A stretch of 64,000 nt of DNA, taken from positions 1 to 64,000 of the forward strand of contig CALYLX010000099.1 in assembly GCA_944990035.1 (NCBI GenBank), in the 5' to 3' direction. Every line of letters begins with the position of its first letter. Positions within the stretch are counted from its first letter, which is position 1. A model generated the notes under the pieces. It had not been told where the DNA came from. It searched no databases and saw nothing but the letters and a program-made list of their open reading frames with translations. The position numbers and the translations under genes were made by a program. The DNA comes from Clitopilus passeckerianus. Lineage: Eukaryota > Basidiomycota > Agaricomycetes > Agaricales > Entolomataceae. Positions 33,822 through 45,543 of the stretch are shown here, one piece after another.

Positions 33822-34409
33822 CTATTTCTCCAATCTCGGAAACTCTCCTTTCGCCATTGGTCTGTCCACAGGAGGAGTGCCCGCTGGGTACGGCCAGTAC
33901 TTGACGAGAGCTGAGCTTAGTCTATTTGCATCTTCTTCACCAATGATCTTCGCAGTGACCAAGTCCCCAGCAAGTGTATGAAACCAAAACCGACATCCCT
34001 CTCCAACCCGAGAGAAAATATAATAATCCCTCTGTTCCTTGATGATAACCTCGAGGATGCTCGCGACGGTAGCCCCAATAGGTGGAATGATGGATACTTC
34101 ATGTGTGATCTCGGTAGAGACGGCGCAGTTCTTGTTCTCGACGACTATCATGCCTGGTTGGCCAGGGTCGTTTGGAGCTGCTTCTACTCGAATTGAAGAG
34201 TTGGGACAAGTGGTGAGAAAGAGAGACCAGTGGTTAGTTGGCGACATAATCTCGCTCCCAACGAGGCCACCTTCGTTATTGAGGTTTTCTTCTGCGACGA
34301 AGTGGAGCTCTGTGACTCCTGCTGAGAGAGATGAGAGTTTAAACTGAGATGTTCCCCAGTCGTCGCTGTTCGTTATATGTTTCTTGACGGCTTCAATATC
34401 GGCGCTCAT
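33822..34409 (-). CDS. Conserved-looking hypothetical protein, 195 aa
   Basis: An intronless frame, MSADIEAVKKHITNSDDWGT to GEFPRLEK. It has alternating strand-like segments (VTELHFVAEENL, NHWSLFLTT, SIRVEAAPND, MIVVENKNCAVSTE) around an N-H-W motif, then an Asn/Cys-containing middle and FHTLAGDLVTAKIIGEEDA near the end, finishing ALVKYWPYPAGTPP. The layout (HFVAEE / NHW / helical C-terminus ending in KYWP) resembles a fungal domain of unknown function that I believe is DUF7770, often present as single-domain proteins in basidiomycetes. That assignment is from memory and not certain. No signal peptide or membrane segment. Role unknown. Confidence 0.6.
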   Translation of the reverse strand: MSADIEAVKKHITNSDDWGTSQFKLSSLSAGVTELHFVAEENLNNEGGLVGSEIMSPTNHWSLFLTTCPNSSIRVEAAPNDPGQPGMIVVENKNCAVSTEITHEVSIIPPIGATVASILEVIIKEQRDYYIFSRVGEGCRFWFHTLAGDLVTAKIIGEEDANRLSSALVKYWPYPAGTPPVDRPMAKGEFPRLEK

Positions 34410-35582
34410 GTTTCGGTATCCTGAACGTGGACCAGGTTTGGAAGCAAAGATTGCACAATGTTTGATTTACGAGTCGCACCATCCTCGATGGTCGTGTGAG
34501 CCCGTGCATCAGTTATAAACAGAGTCATAGCAAAATTCTGCGAGCACGTTTTCCGCTTCCGACAGAAGCTTAATAAGGAGCGGGTCGTGCCGCCGGGACA
34601 GCAGGGGGAATGAACGTGTTCCGCAACGTGTTGATCGACATGTCCTCGAGGCATCGACTGTCATGCGTTTGAATGGATTGGAGCTCCCATATTCTCCACG
34701 ATTATGAGGAATTCCTGGATAGGATTCTTTGGCAAGGCGATTCACGAAAATGAGATCAATTTAGGTCAATCCAGGGAATACAGCCGGTATACCACTATCA
34801 CTTGAGAGGAAGGCCAGGCTTCGCAGATTGAGCGCCTGCGTATTCCGGCTTACTTGAAACCCCGAGAGATATCGGGGGATCGAAGCAAAAGGCAGAGTTG
34901 CCTGAGCTTGACCAAAAGCGGGCTGGGGTTTGTTTGGCAACAGCCTCTGATCCAAATCAGGGTCCGTCTCACCATGGCAGGCGAACCTCACACACCGCCG
35001 CATTGCTCGACTGACCGCCATCATCGTCGTCGTCGTCGAGCTCTTTTTCCTCTTTCTTTACGCTTTCCTTTTCCCTTTTTTAACGACCGGCTTCTATTGG
35101 AGTTTCCTTGGAGATTGTTGAGACCGCGCTCGGCACTAGCTTTGTGGAAAAATTGTGGAAAGTTGCAGGTGCAACCAATCAAGAGTATCGGTATGTTCAA
35201 CTTGAGTCGTTCAGAGTCGTTTAGGTGCTCATTGGGCTAAGATAATAGCTGGGATTGGATTTGAAGAAGATTACCAAGAAACGACAATCACGAACTTGCT
35301 ACGCTTGGTATGATCATTCAAGTTCAGCTCTTCGTTCATTTTGATTTATCAAAGGTTCATAGAACCAGAACTATCGAAGTCGAAGACAAGGAAGCTTTTT
35401 ATATCCGCGGTCATATCAGGGTTTGGCGCGATGTAAGCACCATTAGCAGCCATGAGCTAACCTGCATGCTGATCAGGCTTTTCGCAGACAGACCCAGCCA
35501 TAACCTTCATCCAACTTTAGCAACCAAGTAAGTTCATTTTTCTCCGCAGTCTTGGGCTCTGCTGACAAAATCATCGTAGTTA
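34410..35582. other. Intergenic, likely divergent promoters
   Basis: About 1.2 kb between the hypothetical gene (minus) and ATG4 (plus). It has pyrimidine-rich tracts near 35040-35090 and short ORFs only. It may hold the ATG4 5' UTR. Confidence 0.5.
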
Positions 35583-38500
35583 ATGTCCGGGAAAACTTCC
35601 AGAGACTCCCCATCCCCATCACCCGCCTCTCCACCACCAACCTCCCAATCGCAGCAACATGACAAATCCTCCAAACTGCCCAAATTCTTCCAGAAACAAG
35701 GCTCTGGGCGCGACCGCTCGAAATCTGCAACGGATACTACTCTCAGCACCGGTACAAGCAGTACTGCCGACTTGAGCAGCTCAATTGTCTCCACGACGTC
35801 GGATATCACAGGAAATGCAAAATCCGGCCGCAAGGGCAGCAAGTTCCTGATCATAAGGGATAAGGACAGGGATAAGGAGGATAAAGCGAGAAAATCCTCC
35901 GAGAACTCTCAATCGCCTTCTCCGTCGCCTACGCCTGCCCCAGCAAACGCTCCGCCGCCACCACCTACCCATACTTCAGAGCCCTCACAGGTCTCCCAGA
36001 ATACTGTTGATGAGGCTCCAGTGATAGTGGAACCTGTGGCCATACCGCGTCCTCGCAAATCCGCAGACAGATCCAGTGACAGTCACTCCGGTGACGACCG
36101 TCGTTTCTCACTGTACTCCTCCAATTCCTCCTCCAAGATTGGAGACCTCCCAAGCCGCCTATCGGGGTGGTTCTCCCATACATTCAGCACATCTACCTCC
36201 GATCTTTCCCTCCCAAACATCCTCGCTCAATCGGGTCAATCATCGCCCGTCAAGACCAAACACAATAACCCGCTGCTCACAGCAGCGAAACATGGCAAGG
36301 GCCACCTTGATAAAGCTATGCGCTATATTCTTGACAGTGATTCTACGCCAGATAAATGCGTAGAATCCATCTGGTTGATGGGTGTGCAACATCCAGGATA
36401 CGAGCCTCCACCACCTCCACCATCGATGTCGCATTCAGCGTCAACCAATACATACCCCATCTCAAGACGGAACTCTCTATCTATCCGTCCTGGATCCTCG
36501 TCTTCCTCTGCCACGCACCTCCCAGCTGGTGCTAACTCTGATCCATCCAAGCAGGCTCACCCTGGAGCGTTCTGGCCTCCGGTGTTCTACGCCGATTTTA
36601 CTTCAAGGATATGGCTCACATACCGGGCGCAGTTCACACCCATCCGTGATATCAAGTTGGCGGACCTGCAACCTGGACATGCTGGAGATGGAGGATCGAT
36701 CTCTGAGAGCGGGTCGTCGAGCAGCCCCACTAGCAGGAAATGGTGGGGCGGTGAAAAAGGATGGACCAGCGATTCTGGATGGGGGTGTATGCTGCGAACT
36801 GGGCAGAGTTTGCTGGCAAATGCTTTGGTCCATATTCACCTTGGGAGAGGTCAGTTTCTTCGATCTGAGGTGTTTGAAATCTGGAACTGATGAATTTGGG
36901 TATAGATTGGCGAAGACCACCGCAGCCCGTGTCAACTGCTGATTATGCCACATACGTGCAAATATTGACGTGGTTCTTCGACACGCCTTCCCCTGAGGCG
37001 CCATTCAGTGTCCACCGGATGGCGCTTGCTGGCAAGGAGCTGGGCAAGGACGTTGGGCAGTGGTTCGGGCCTAGCACTGCTGCCGGAGCTATCAAGTACG
37101 AAATTCCCAATTTTCAATTCTTTCCCCAAACTAATTGCCTATATGCGCAGAACGCTGGTTACGAGTTTCCCGGAAGCAGGCCTTGGGGTATCTGTCGCCA
37201 CCGACAGCTCCGTCTACCAAACAGACGTCTTCGCTGCCTCACACAGCGAGAGCAGCGTAAGCCATAGGTCTCCAAGGAAACACCAAAAGCGGTTGACGGC
37301 TAGCTGGGGAGATCGGCCTGTGTTGGTGTTGATTGGTGTTAGGCTTGGTCTTGACGGGGTCAATCCAATTTACTACGAGACGGTCAAGGTAAGGCGGATC
37401 CCTAGCATATATGCGCGATCATCATATCTGACTATATTTCATAGCTCCTATACACGTTCCCTCAATCTGTTGGAATCGCTGGAGGACGTCCAAGCTCTTC
37501 ATACTACTTCGTTGGGTCGCAAGCAGACAACTTGTTCTACCTTGATCCCCACCATGCTCGGCCAGCTGTCCCTCTCCGACCAGCACCACCTCCTTCCTCG
37601 CATGCATCTATTCTGGGAACGAGCCCTCCAGACAATGAAGGTGTGCTCACAGCTGAGCGTAGACGCAAGCAGCGGTCCCCGCCGCCTTATGCCCACCACC
37701 AAAGAAACCCAACCTCACCTTCGTCCACCCGGACAGGATCTTCCACATTCTCTTATCACCCTCCACATTCACCGTCGCCGCTGCAAAAGCAGTTCTCGTC
37801 GTCGTCCTCGGGTTCCACGCCGAGCTCGTCATCTGCTGGAGAGGGACACGGCATGAACCCGATTCCTGCACCTGCATTCCAGCAGCAGAACAACCATCCT
37901 CACCCTCACCGTGGATCCCCGCCCCCGCAGCAGCTCCCCCAGCGACATCAACATGCCAGGTGGCAGTCTGCCAGTGCGAGTCAGAATTACCACCGCGGTC
38001 CTGCAAGCTCGGAGAGTGGTTTAGGCGGTGGCTTGGACTCGCAGCAGGAGCATTATGTGCAGGCGTACAGTGCTGCTGAGCTGAAGACGTTCCATTGCGA
38101 GAAGGTCCGGAAGATGCATTTGAGTGGGCTGGATCCGAGTATGTTGATTGGGTTCTTGGTGAGGGATGAGGCGGATTGGTGGGATTTCAAGAAGAGGGTT
38201 GCAGAGGTAGGCTTTTTCGAATGAATATTCAGCTTAACGTGATGCTAATTTATTCTATGTTTCGCAGCTTCCCAAACATCCATTCTCGATTCAAGACGAG
38301 CCACCCACCTGGCCTTCGGATTCTGACGACAATATGGGCCTGGAGTCGATTTGCGAGCCAGATGATATTGACATGGATATGGACGAAGAAGACGAGGAGG
38401 ACGGAGAGGATGGGGAGAGCGAGCGATTCTTCGACACTCGCTCTGCATCTGCTTCACTTTCTGATGCAAGTGCTAGCGGTGCCAGCGGCAGAGGAAGAAC

Positions 38501-39134
38501 AAGTGGCAGGCAAAGCGAGGAGGTGGACACCGAAGAGGATCCAGTGGACCCAATCACGCCAGGTCCTAACTCGAGATACTCACTCGAACCGCCACCTCAT
38601 GCAATGGATGGCCGAAAAGCGGAGAAGGCACCTGCTGCTCAAGCTGATAATGCATCACGTCATGATGATTACGATGACAGTGGCGATATTGAAGATGATT
38701 GGGTGGATTCTGGGATACCCTCTCCCAGTCCCTCGGCTCCTAGTGCCATTTCGTTGCCTTCCTCCCGGACACCCAGCGAAGGTCCCAACACACCTACTCC
38801 GAAGTCCACCCCGTCGTCATCCTCTCCTGACTCGGTCCCTACGCATTCAACGCGCCAACCGTCATCTTCGTCGTCAGGCAGCACCAAGAGGACGAAGAAG
38901 CGGAAAGGAAGGGAGATTCCTGTGCCGGTGCCGATTGTCACCACGCCTTCGCAGCAGGGAGCCTACCCGTTCCCGGTGACCCAGCGAGGAGATGATAAAT
39001 CCCCTGGAGCTTCTGACCGGAGCAGGCAGTCGTCAATCACGAAGGGTCTGGAGAAGCGGATGAACAATGCTCGTGCCAGGGATGGAGGAAGAACTCAGAG
39101 CGGCGGAGTCAAGGGAATCGTGACGGACGGATAA
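35583..39134 (+). CDS. ATG4: Autophagy cysteine protease ATG4
   Basis: Processes the C-terminus of Atg8 and later removes the lipid from Atg8-PE; cytosolic. About 1,108 aa, much longer than yeast Atg4 (494 aa) because of Ser/Pro-rich stretches. Order: a low-complexity N-terminus of about 200 residues; [33 protein letters not shown], the Atg4 entry motif; [20 protein letters not shown] with the catalytic Cys; [40 protein letters not shown]; and [20 protein letters not shown] with the catalytic Asp and His. A Ser/Pro linker follows, then [30 protein letters not shown] and a long acidic tail ([14 protein letters not shown]). Four introns (about 36850-36905, 37096-37150, 37390-37442, 38206-38267) keep the frame. 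Stop at 39132-39134. Normally a single-copy conserved gene. Confidence 0.95.
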
Positions 39135-39719
39135 TACACCTTATGATCCTTCTTCCTTCAATGCTTGTCTTGCCCTTACCTTATCTGCCTCCTTCGTATT
39201 ACCGTCCTGATTCTGACGAGAATGCCTGATACTTTTGATACTAATTTTTCTTCTACCTTCCTTTCCATTCGCTTTCGCCGTCATTACTACTGTATACTTA
39301 TGTACATTTGAACACCCAGCATTTACTTGTAGAGATACCCTTCAATACCAATTTCGATTCACAAACCTACTATTCCGCCACCCCGTAATCTTGCCTGTTA
39401 TGTGGCTGTGCAGTTCCAATGTTCGCCTTCGTCCACCATGATTGCGCCAGGCCAACTTCCCCTGCTCGTCAGCCAAAACCCGCATATTCTTATCTATACC
39501 CGGTCAGAAATGGGATGCGTTACTCAGATGATGTGCACCACGCCGACCACGAGTGCCAATCAGTGGCCGAAGCTTGCCTGATGTTGTAGCTCCAGGCTCG
39601 TCTGACGCCATTTTCCGCTGTAAACACGCCAACTTACAACAATCGGCTGCTCTGTCATCTCTTCAATTGAATCTCTTAAAAGATGTTACCCCTTCGCGTT
39701 GAACCACTTTGTGCCTATC
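39135..39719. other. Intergenic
   Basis: ATG4 3' region and promoter of the first monooxygenase. No gene seen. Confidence 0.5.
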
Positions 39720-42148
39720 ATGCCCTCAAAGACGGGTGTGGGGCTGCAAGCTCTTTTGCTCATTACTTCTTGGGCTACGAGGGCAAATGCCCAGCAACAA
39801 CCTCTAGTGATTCCGGGGGCACCTCGTGCAGAAAACTACGAGTTTTCATGGCCTATTCGGAAGGTCGCCATTATCGGTGCAGGTCCTGGGTATGTCGGCT
39901 CCGACGTGTATACTATATTTCATCTAACGATATTTCATTTTCCAGAGGCCTGATCAACTACCGAGAGTTTATCAGAGCCGGATTCGAGGTCCAGGTCTTC
40001 GAACGCGACACCGTACCTGGAGGCAACTGGCACTACACCGAAGAAGTACCACTTGACGCACCCATCCCCAACACGAACATCGCTGTCGCAGACTTTGCAC
40101 CAACGTTACCTCCCAAGAACGCGTCGTTCCCGTATGAAGAATATTATTCAGGCCAGGAATCTGACGAGCTTCTGAGAACTCACCGTGCCCCGAAACCAGT
40201 TTGGGCTTCTTTACATTCGAATGCTCCATCGGTGGGTTCTTCCGTTTTCGTCATTGCACCATGCTGAGTATTTGTGTAGGCGACACAACAGGTAAGGCTT
40301 TGCTCAGCTTATCAGAAGAGAGGGCCTTATGCTGACAACCGATATAGATTACGGAGCTCCCCTGGCCGGTCGATACACCTTGGGGTTCGTTCCATAATAC
40401 TCTTCCCTTACATTAACTTCAGCTCAACCTTATTTTTCTCCCATCCAGATGTAACGCACTGGCAGCTCCAGCGATACCTGCGATCCTTCGCCTCATATCA
40501 CGGCCTCAACAGTAACGACAACAACCCGAACATCTCATACAACACGCGAGTGGAGCTCGTGGAGAAACGTTATGACGAGGCTGGGGAACGGGCAGGATGG
40601 AGGCTAACACTCAAGCAGCTACAGCGCACGGGTCCTCAGTCGGCGAAAGCTGTCTGGACCCAGGAGGTTCGTAGACCCCGCCCATTCCTCGATCCCTTTT
40701 CTCATATATATGTTACTATATTCTAGGATTTTGACGCCGTCGTCGTCGCCACAGGAAGATACAATGCTCCGAACATTCCTGGTATACCTGGCCTCAAGGC
40801 TTGGAGAGAAAGGTTCCCGGGTCGCTTGATCCATTCACGGTCATACAGGCGACCAGAGGCTTTCGCGAACCAGACTGTTCTTGTCGTGGGCGCAGCGGTA
40901 TGTGGATATGATTTAGTTGGGTTCAGACCCAATTGACGTGCTTCCGACAGGCGAGTGGAGGAGAGATATCTAGGGATCTGACCTCTCATACGAAGCATGT
41001 ATTGACATCTATTCGAGTAAGTTTACTATCTTTGCGTGTGAAGGGCATCACCCTGACGTATTTCGTTTATAGCCGTATAATGGTAAATGGGTTGGCCTTG
41101 TCTACTGTAATTATCGCTAATTACTTCCTGAAGACTCTACACCGGAAGGCGCTTTTAAGAATCTCTATCTGAGGAGAGTACCAGCGAACGTGACTATCAT
41201 TGGGGAGATTAAGGAGTTCCTCCCGCCCACCGACAGCATCTCTTCCAGTAAATTTGTTCTGACAAACGGAACGGTATGTTATTCACGCTCTGAAAGTTCC
41301 ACTTCTACCTCTCACATCGTGTAAACGAATAGGTCATCACTGGTGTTGATTCCATTATCTTTGCGACTGGATATCGCTATACCTTCCCTTTCCTCCCTGA
41401 GTTCCATGGACAAGTCGATGAGGACCACCCTCGACCACTCGTCACCGACGGCAGCCACATTCGCGGTCTCTATCGTGGCATCTTTTCTATTGAAGAACCT
41501 ACACTCGGATTTATTAACAGTACGTTTCTTCACTCTCACCACTACCCGCCTTGGTTTGACGCAGAAACCTATTATAGTGAACGTCGGAATCCAGTCTTTC
41601 TACCTCTCCGAATACTTCGCAGTTGCGTTGTCGAAGGTCTGGGCTGGGAAGGCGAAGCTTCCGGCTACGGCACAGATGTGGCAGTGGTGCGAGGACTATG
41701 TGAGGAAGGAGGGAGGGTATAGCAAGTACATCCAATTTCTTGGGTCTGCGAAGATGAATGGTATGACGCTCAGGTTCTTCGCATCCGCTCCGATACTTAT
41801 TCTTTCCGCAGATCTCATTCGCTTCCTGATTGGTTGGTTGAATGATGCGGCTGCTGAATATGGAGGAAGACAGGTCAGTAGACGGGCTTTTGGTGTATGA
41901 TGTCGGGCTAACCGTGTTTCTAGCTCGATCGTGTTGATCCTAGGTATGTAGTTATAACTTGTCTCCTTTGCCCACGTCACTCATGCCTTTCCTTTCGCAG
42001 ATATGAGCAGATTGGCTATTACTGGGTCAAAGCTCGATACGCTCTTGAAGAGCGAGACGTTAAACCCGCTGCGTTCTCGATGAGTGCCGACTCAACCGGT
42101 CAAACATCAATTCATGAATACGCATCAATTTACAACGATTATTGGTAG
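39720..42148 (+). CDS. Flavin-containing monooxygenase with signal peptide, copy 1
   Basis: Start at 39720: MPSKTGVGLQALLLITSWAT then RANAQQQP, a signal peptide with probable cleavage after ANA, which is unusual for this enzyme type. The FAD-binding motif is VAIIGAGPG, split by an intron from GLINYREFIRAGFEVQVFER; then PGGNWHYTEE. The NADPH-binding motif is VLVVGAAASGGEIS. The FMO/BVMO-type FATGY motif is in IIFATGYRYTFPFLPEF. It ends IHEYASIYNDYW (stop 42146-42148). About ten short introns; I could follow most joins. It would oxygenate a soft nucleophile or ketone with NADPH and O2 in the secretory pathway or outside the cell; substrate unknown. A close paralogue lies 0.8 kb downstream. The exon around 40940-41240 is the least certain part. 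Confidence 0.85.
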
Positions 42149-42239
42149 AAGGTGTACAGTATTTACTAAAGGATTACTAGTGTAAGAACAATTTATGGCG
42201 ATACAAGAAGAGAAATGTTCAGTGAAATCGTAATTAAGT

Positions 42240-42600
42240 TCATTTTAGATCATTAGTTAGGAAGTCCATCGTATGTGAGAGCTCCAGGTTCCGTGAATAT
42301 GGTATTAATTGAAGGCATCGCAGATGCGTTCAATCCGGCCAGTAATGCCGGAGATGGTGCTTCTGTCGGAAGGCGTGAAAGACCAGTAGTCAAATTTGAG
42401 TAATTGTTCCATTTCCGCGAGCGATTTGCCAAGAAAGGGTGTGTTGAGATAAGAGGCGTCCCGTCCACATTGTTTAATCCTGACATGGATGTCCTTGATG
42501 ATAGGTCCATCTCTGGCTCAAAGAAGGTATCGTACCTTTCCGATTACTATCTGCGAACGAAGTTCGATACGGCTGAGTCGATACAGGTTGAGCCGTGTAA
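42240..42600 (-). pseudogene. Relic of the protein kinase 3' end
   Basis: The minus-strand translation RDGPIIKDIHVRIKQCGRDA then SYLNTPFLGKSLAEMEQLLK and WSFTPSDRSTISGITGRIER matches, nearly residue for residue, the last exon of the kinase gene at 45544-47022. Upstream of it, GKAPYHL is replaced by a frame ending in stops (near 42530). A short block like the next kinase intron/exon border (CTTACAGGGTATGCAATGC, 42752 on) remains, but the catalytic domain is missing. It lies at the same distance behind monooxygenase copy 1 as the full kinase lies behind copy 2, so it is the end piece of a duplicated segment. Confidence 0.85.
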
Positions 42601-42974
42601 GGAAGGCCACAGCTCCACGGCACGATTTGCACTGCGTCAATGGGGCTTCCGCTGTTTGACACTGTTTGATATTTGCTTTCAAAGGCATGTACAGCGTTTC
42701 CATTGGTATTTCGACCTTTTTTTAGAGTACTTTTTTCGTTGAGAGGTGGGCTTACAGGGTATGCAATGCGTCTCTCAGTTTACCGTGCTTCGTGAGGCAG
42801 CACCTCTGAGGTCTCTTTCTCGGTTCCCTTTTTTAGGGTACTTATCAATTTACGCACAGGAGCGTAATATTAATCGGAGCGCCATAAGTCGGTTTATTTC
42901 GTTCTCGAATACCCAACCACCTTAAAAGGTAGCAGGAATGCTAACGCTTCACGCTGGACTACCTTGTGCCTATC

Positions 42975-45387
42975 ATGCTTTCAAAGACGACCGTGGGTCT
43001 GCAAGCGCTCTTGCTTATTACATCCTTGGCTAGAGCGACCAATGGTCAACAACAACCTCTGGTGATTCCAGGCACACCCCGTTCGGAATATTACGAGTTT
43101 TCATGGCCGATTCGGAAGGTTGCAATTATCGGTGCAGGTCCTGGGTATGGCGCCTCCAGCATGTACACGTTACTTCACCTGACGATACCTCATTTCTGCA
43201 GAGGACTAATCAACTACCGAGAGTTTATCAGAGCTGGATTTGAGGTCAAGGTTTTCGAACGCGACACAGTACCTGGAGGAAACTGGCACTATACTGAAGA
43301 ATTGCCTCTTGACGCACCCATCCCCAACACGAACATCGCCGTTGCGGACTTCGCCCCAACCCTCCCTCCTAAGAATGCGTCGTTGCCCTACGAGGAACAT
43401 TACTCAGGCCAGGAATCAGGCGAGCTTCTGAGAGCTCACCGTGCTCCGAAACCAATCTGGGCATCCCTACACTCAAATGGTCCGTCGGTGAGTTTTTCCA
43501 CCTCTTTTCGTTTACATCATATGATGCAGAGTATTTCTGTAGGCGACACAACAGGTGAAGCTTTGCTCAGCTCAACAGAGAGGGGCTCAAACTGACAAAC
43601 GATATAGATTACGGAGCTGCCCTGGCCAATTGATACACCTTGGGGTTCGCTCTATTCCTCTGCACCCATCGTCAGCTCAACCTTATTCCCCTTACAACCA
43701 GATGTGACACAGTGGCACCTCCAGCGATACCTACGATCCTTTGCCTCATACCATGGCCTCAACAGTAATGATGACAACCCGAACATCTCTTACAACACAC
43801 GAGTGGAGCTCGTGGAAAAACGTTACGGCGAGGCTGGTGAGCGTGTAGGATGGAGGTTAACCCTCAAGCAACTCCAGCGGACAGGTCCCCAATCGTCGAA
43901 AGTGGTCTGGACTCAGGAGGTCAGTATATCCCGACCAATCCTCCCTACCCTTCTCAAGCAGATGCTATTAAAGGACTTTGACGCCGTTGTCGTCGCCTCC
44001 GGGAGATTCAATGCTCCAAATATGCCTGGAATACCCGGTCTCAAAGCTTGGGGAGAAAGGTTTCCTGGCCGCCTGATTCATTCACGGCAATACAGACGAC
44101 CAGAGGCCTTCGCGAACCAGACTGTTCTGGTCGTGGGCGCAGCGGTATATAGATTTGACTTCGTTATATACAGGCGCAATTGACGTTGTTGCAACAGGCG
44201 AGCGGAGCAGAGATTTCTCGCGACTTGACTCCTCATACAAAGTATGTACTGACATGTGTTCGAGTAAGTCTACTGTCTTTTCGTTTGAAGGGTATCAGCC
44301 TGACGTGTTTTATAGCCGTATAATGGTAGATGGGCTGTTCCTTGTACATTGTGATCAAGGCTAAACATTCCCAAAGACTCCACTCCGGAAGGCGCACTTA
44401 AGAACCTCTTCTTGAGAAGAGTGCCAGCTAACGTGACAATCATTGGAGAGATCAAAGAGTTCCTTCCACCCACCGACACCATCTCGTCCAGTCAATTTGT
44501 TCTTACCAACGGAACGGTATGTTATCAGATGCTTTAGAAGTGTAGGATCTAATATCAACTGGACGGTTTAGGTCATCACTGGCGTTGATTCCATTATCTT
44601 CGCGACTGGATATCGCTATACCTTCCCTTTCCTCCCTGAGTTCCATGGACAAGTCGAGGAGGAGAACCCTCGACCACTCGTCACCGACGGCAGCCATATT
44701 CGCGGTCTCTATCGTGGCATATTCTCCATTGAGGAGCCTACTCTCGGGTTCATCAACAGTAAGCACAACCACCCTTTGGCATCTTCCCAACTTCGTATTC
44801 TAACCTAAAAACCTAGTGAACGTCGGAATCCAATCATTCTACCTCTCCGAATACTTCGCCGTTGCCCTGTCAAAGGTCTGGGCTGGAAAGGCGAAGCTTC
44901 CAGCTACTGCGCGGATGTGGGAATGGTGCGAGGACTATGTGAGAAGGGAAGGAGGGTATAGCAAGTACATCCAATTTCTTGGGTCTGCGAAGATGAATGG
45001 TATGACGATCAGGTTCTTCGTATTTGCTCCAATACTTACCTTTCTGCAGATCTTATACGTTTCTTGATTGGTTGGTTGAATAACGCTGCTGCTGAGTATG
45101 GAGGAAGACAGGTCAGTAGACGCGTTTTTGGTATTGGACGTCGGACTGACAGTGTTTCTAGCTCGACTGTGTGGATCCTAGGTAAGAAAAGCTCAAGCTA
45201 TCACGTTTGTCCACATCACTCATGCCTTGACCCCCGCAGATACGAGCAAATTGGCTACTACTGGGCGAAAGCTAGATACGCTCTTGAAGAGCAAGACGTT
45301 AAACCCGCTGCGTTCTCAATGAGTGCCGATTCAGTCGGTCAGATGTCAATTCATGAATACGCATCAATTTACAATGATTATTGGTAG
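42975..45387 (+). CDS. Flavin-containing monooxygenase with signal peptide, copy 2
   Basis: Start at 42975: MLSKTTVGLQALLLITSLAR, then ATNGQQQP (signal peptide). Same order as copy 1: VAIIGAGPG, intron, GLINYREFIRAGFEVKVFER, PGGNWHYTEELP, VLVVGAA/ASGAEISRDLTPHTK, VPANVTIIGEIKEFLPP, FATGYRYTFPFLPEF, SIEEPTLGFIN, and ending IHEYASIYNDYW (stop 45385-45387). I checked the introns around 44140-44200, 44330-44385 and 45010-45050; the frame is kept. Exons are close to identical to copy 1 at the protein level, whereas introns have drifted, so the duplication is not very recent or is under selection. Both copies look functional. Reaction as for copy 1; substrate unknown. Confidence 0.86.
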
Positions 45388-45543
45388 AAGGTGTACGGTA
45401 TTTACTAAAGGATTACTAGTGTAAGCACAATTTACGATGATACAAGAAGAGAAATGTTCAGTGAAATCGTAATTAAGTTCGTGTTAAATCATTAGTTAGG
45501 AAGTCCATCGTATGTGATAGCTCCAGTTTCCGTGAATATGGTA

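Noticed and set aside
37532..38006. Long alternative frames on both strands inside ATG4
   Set aside because: Shadows of the Ser/Pro/His-rich ATG4 coding sequence, which itself reads continuously across spliced exons.
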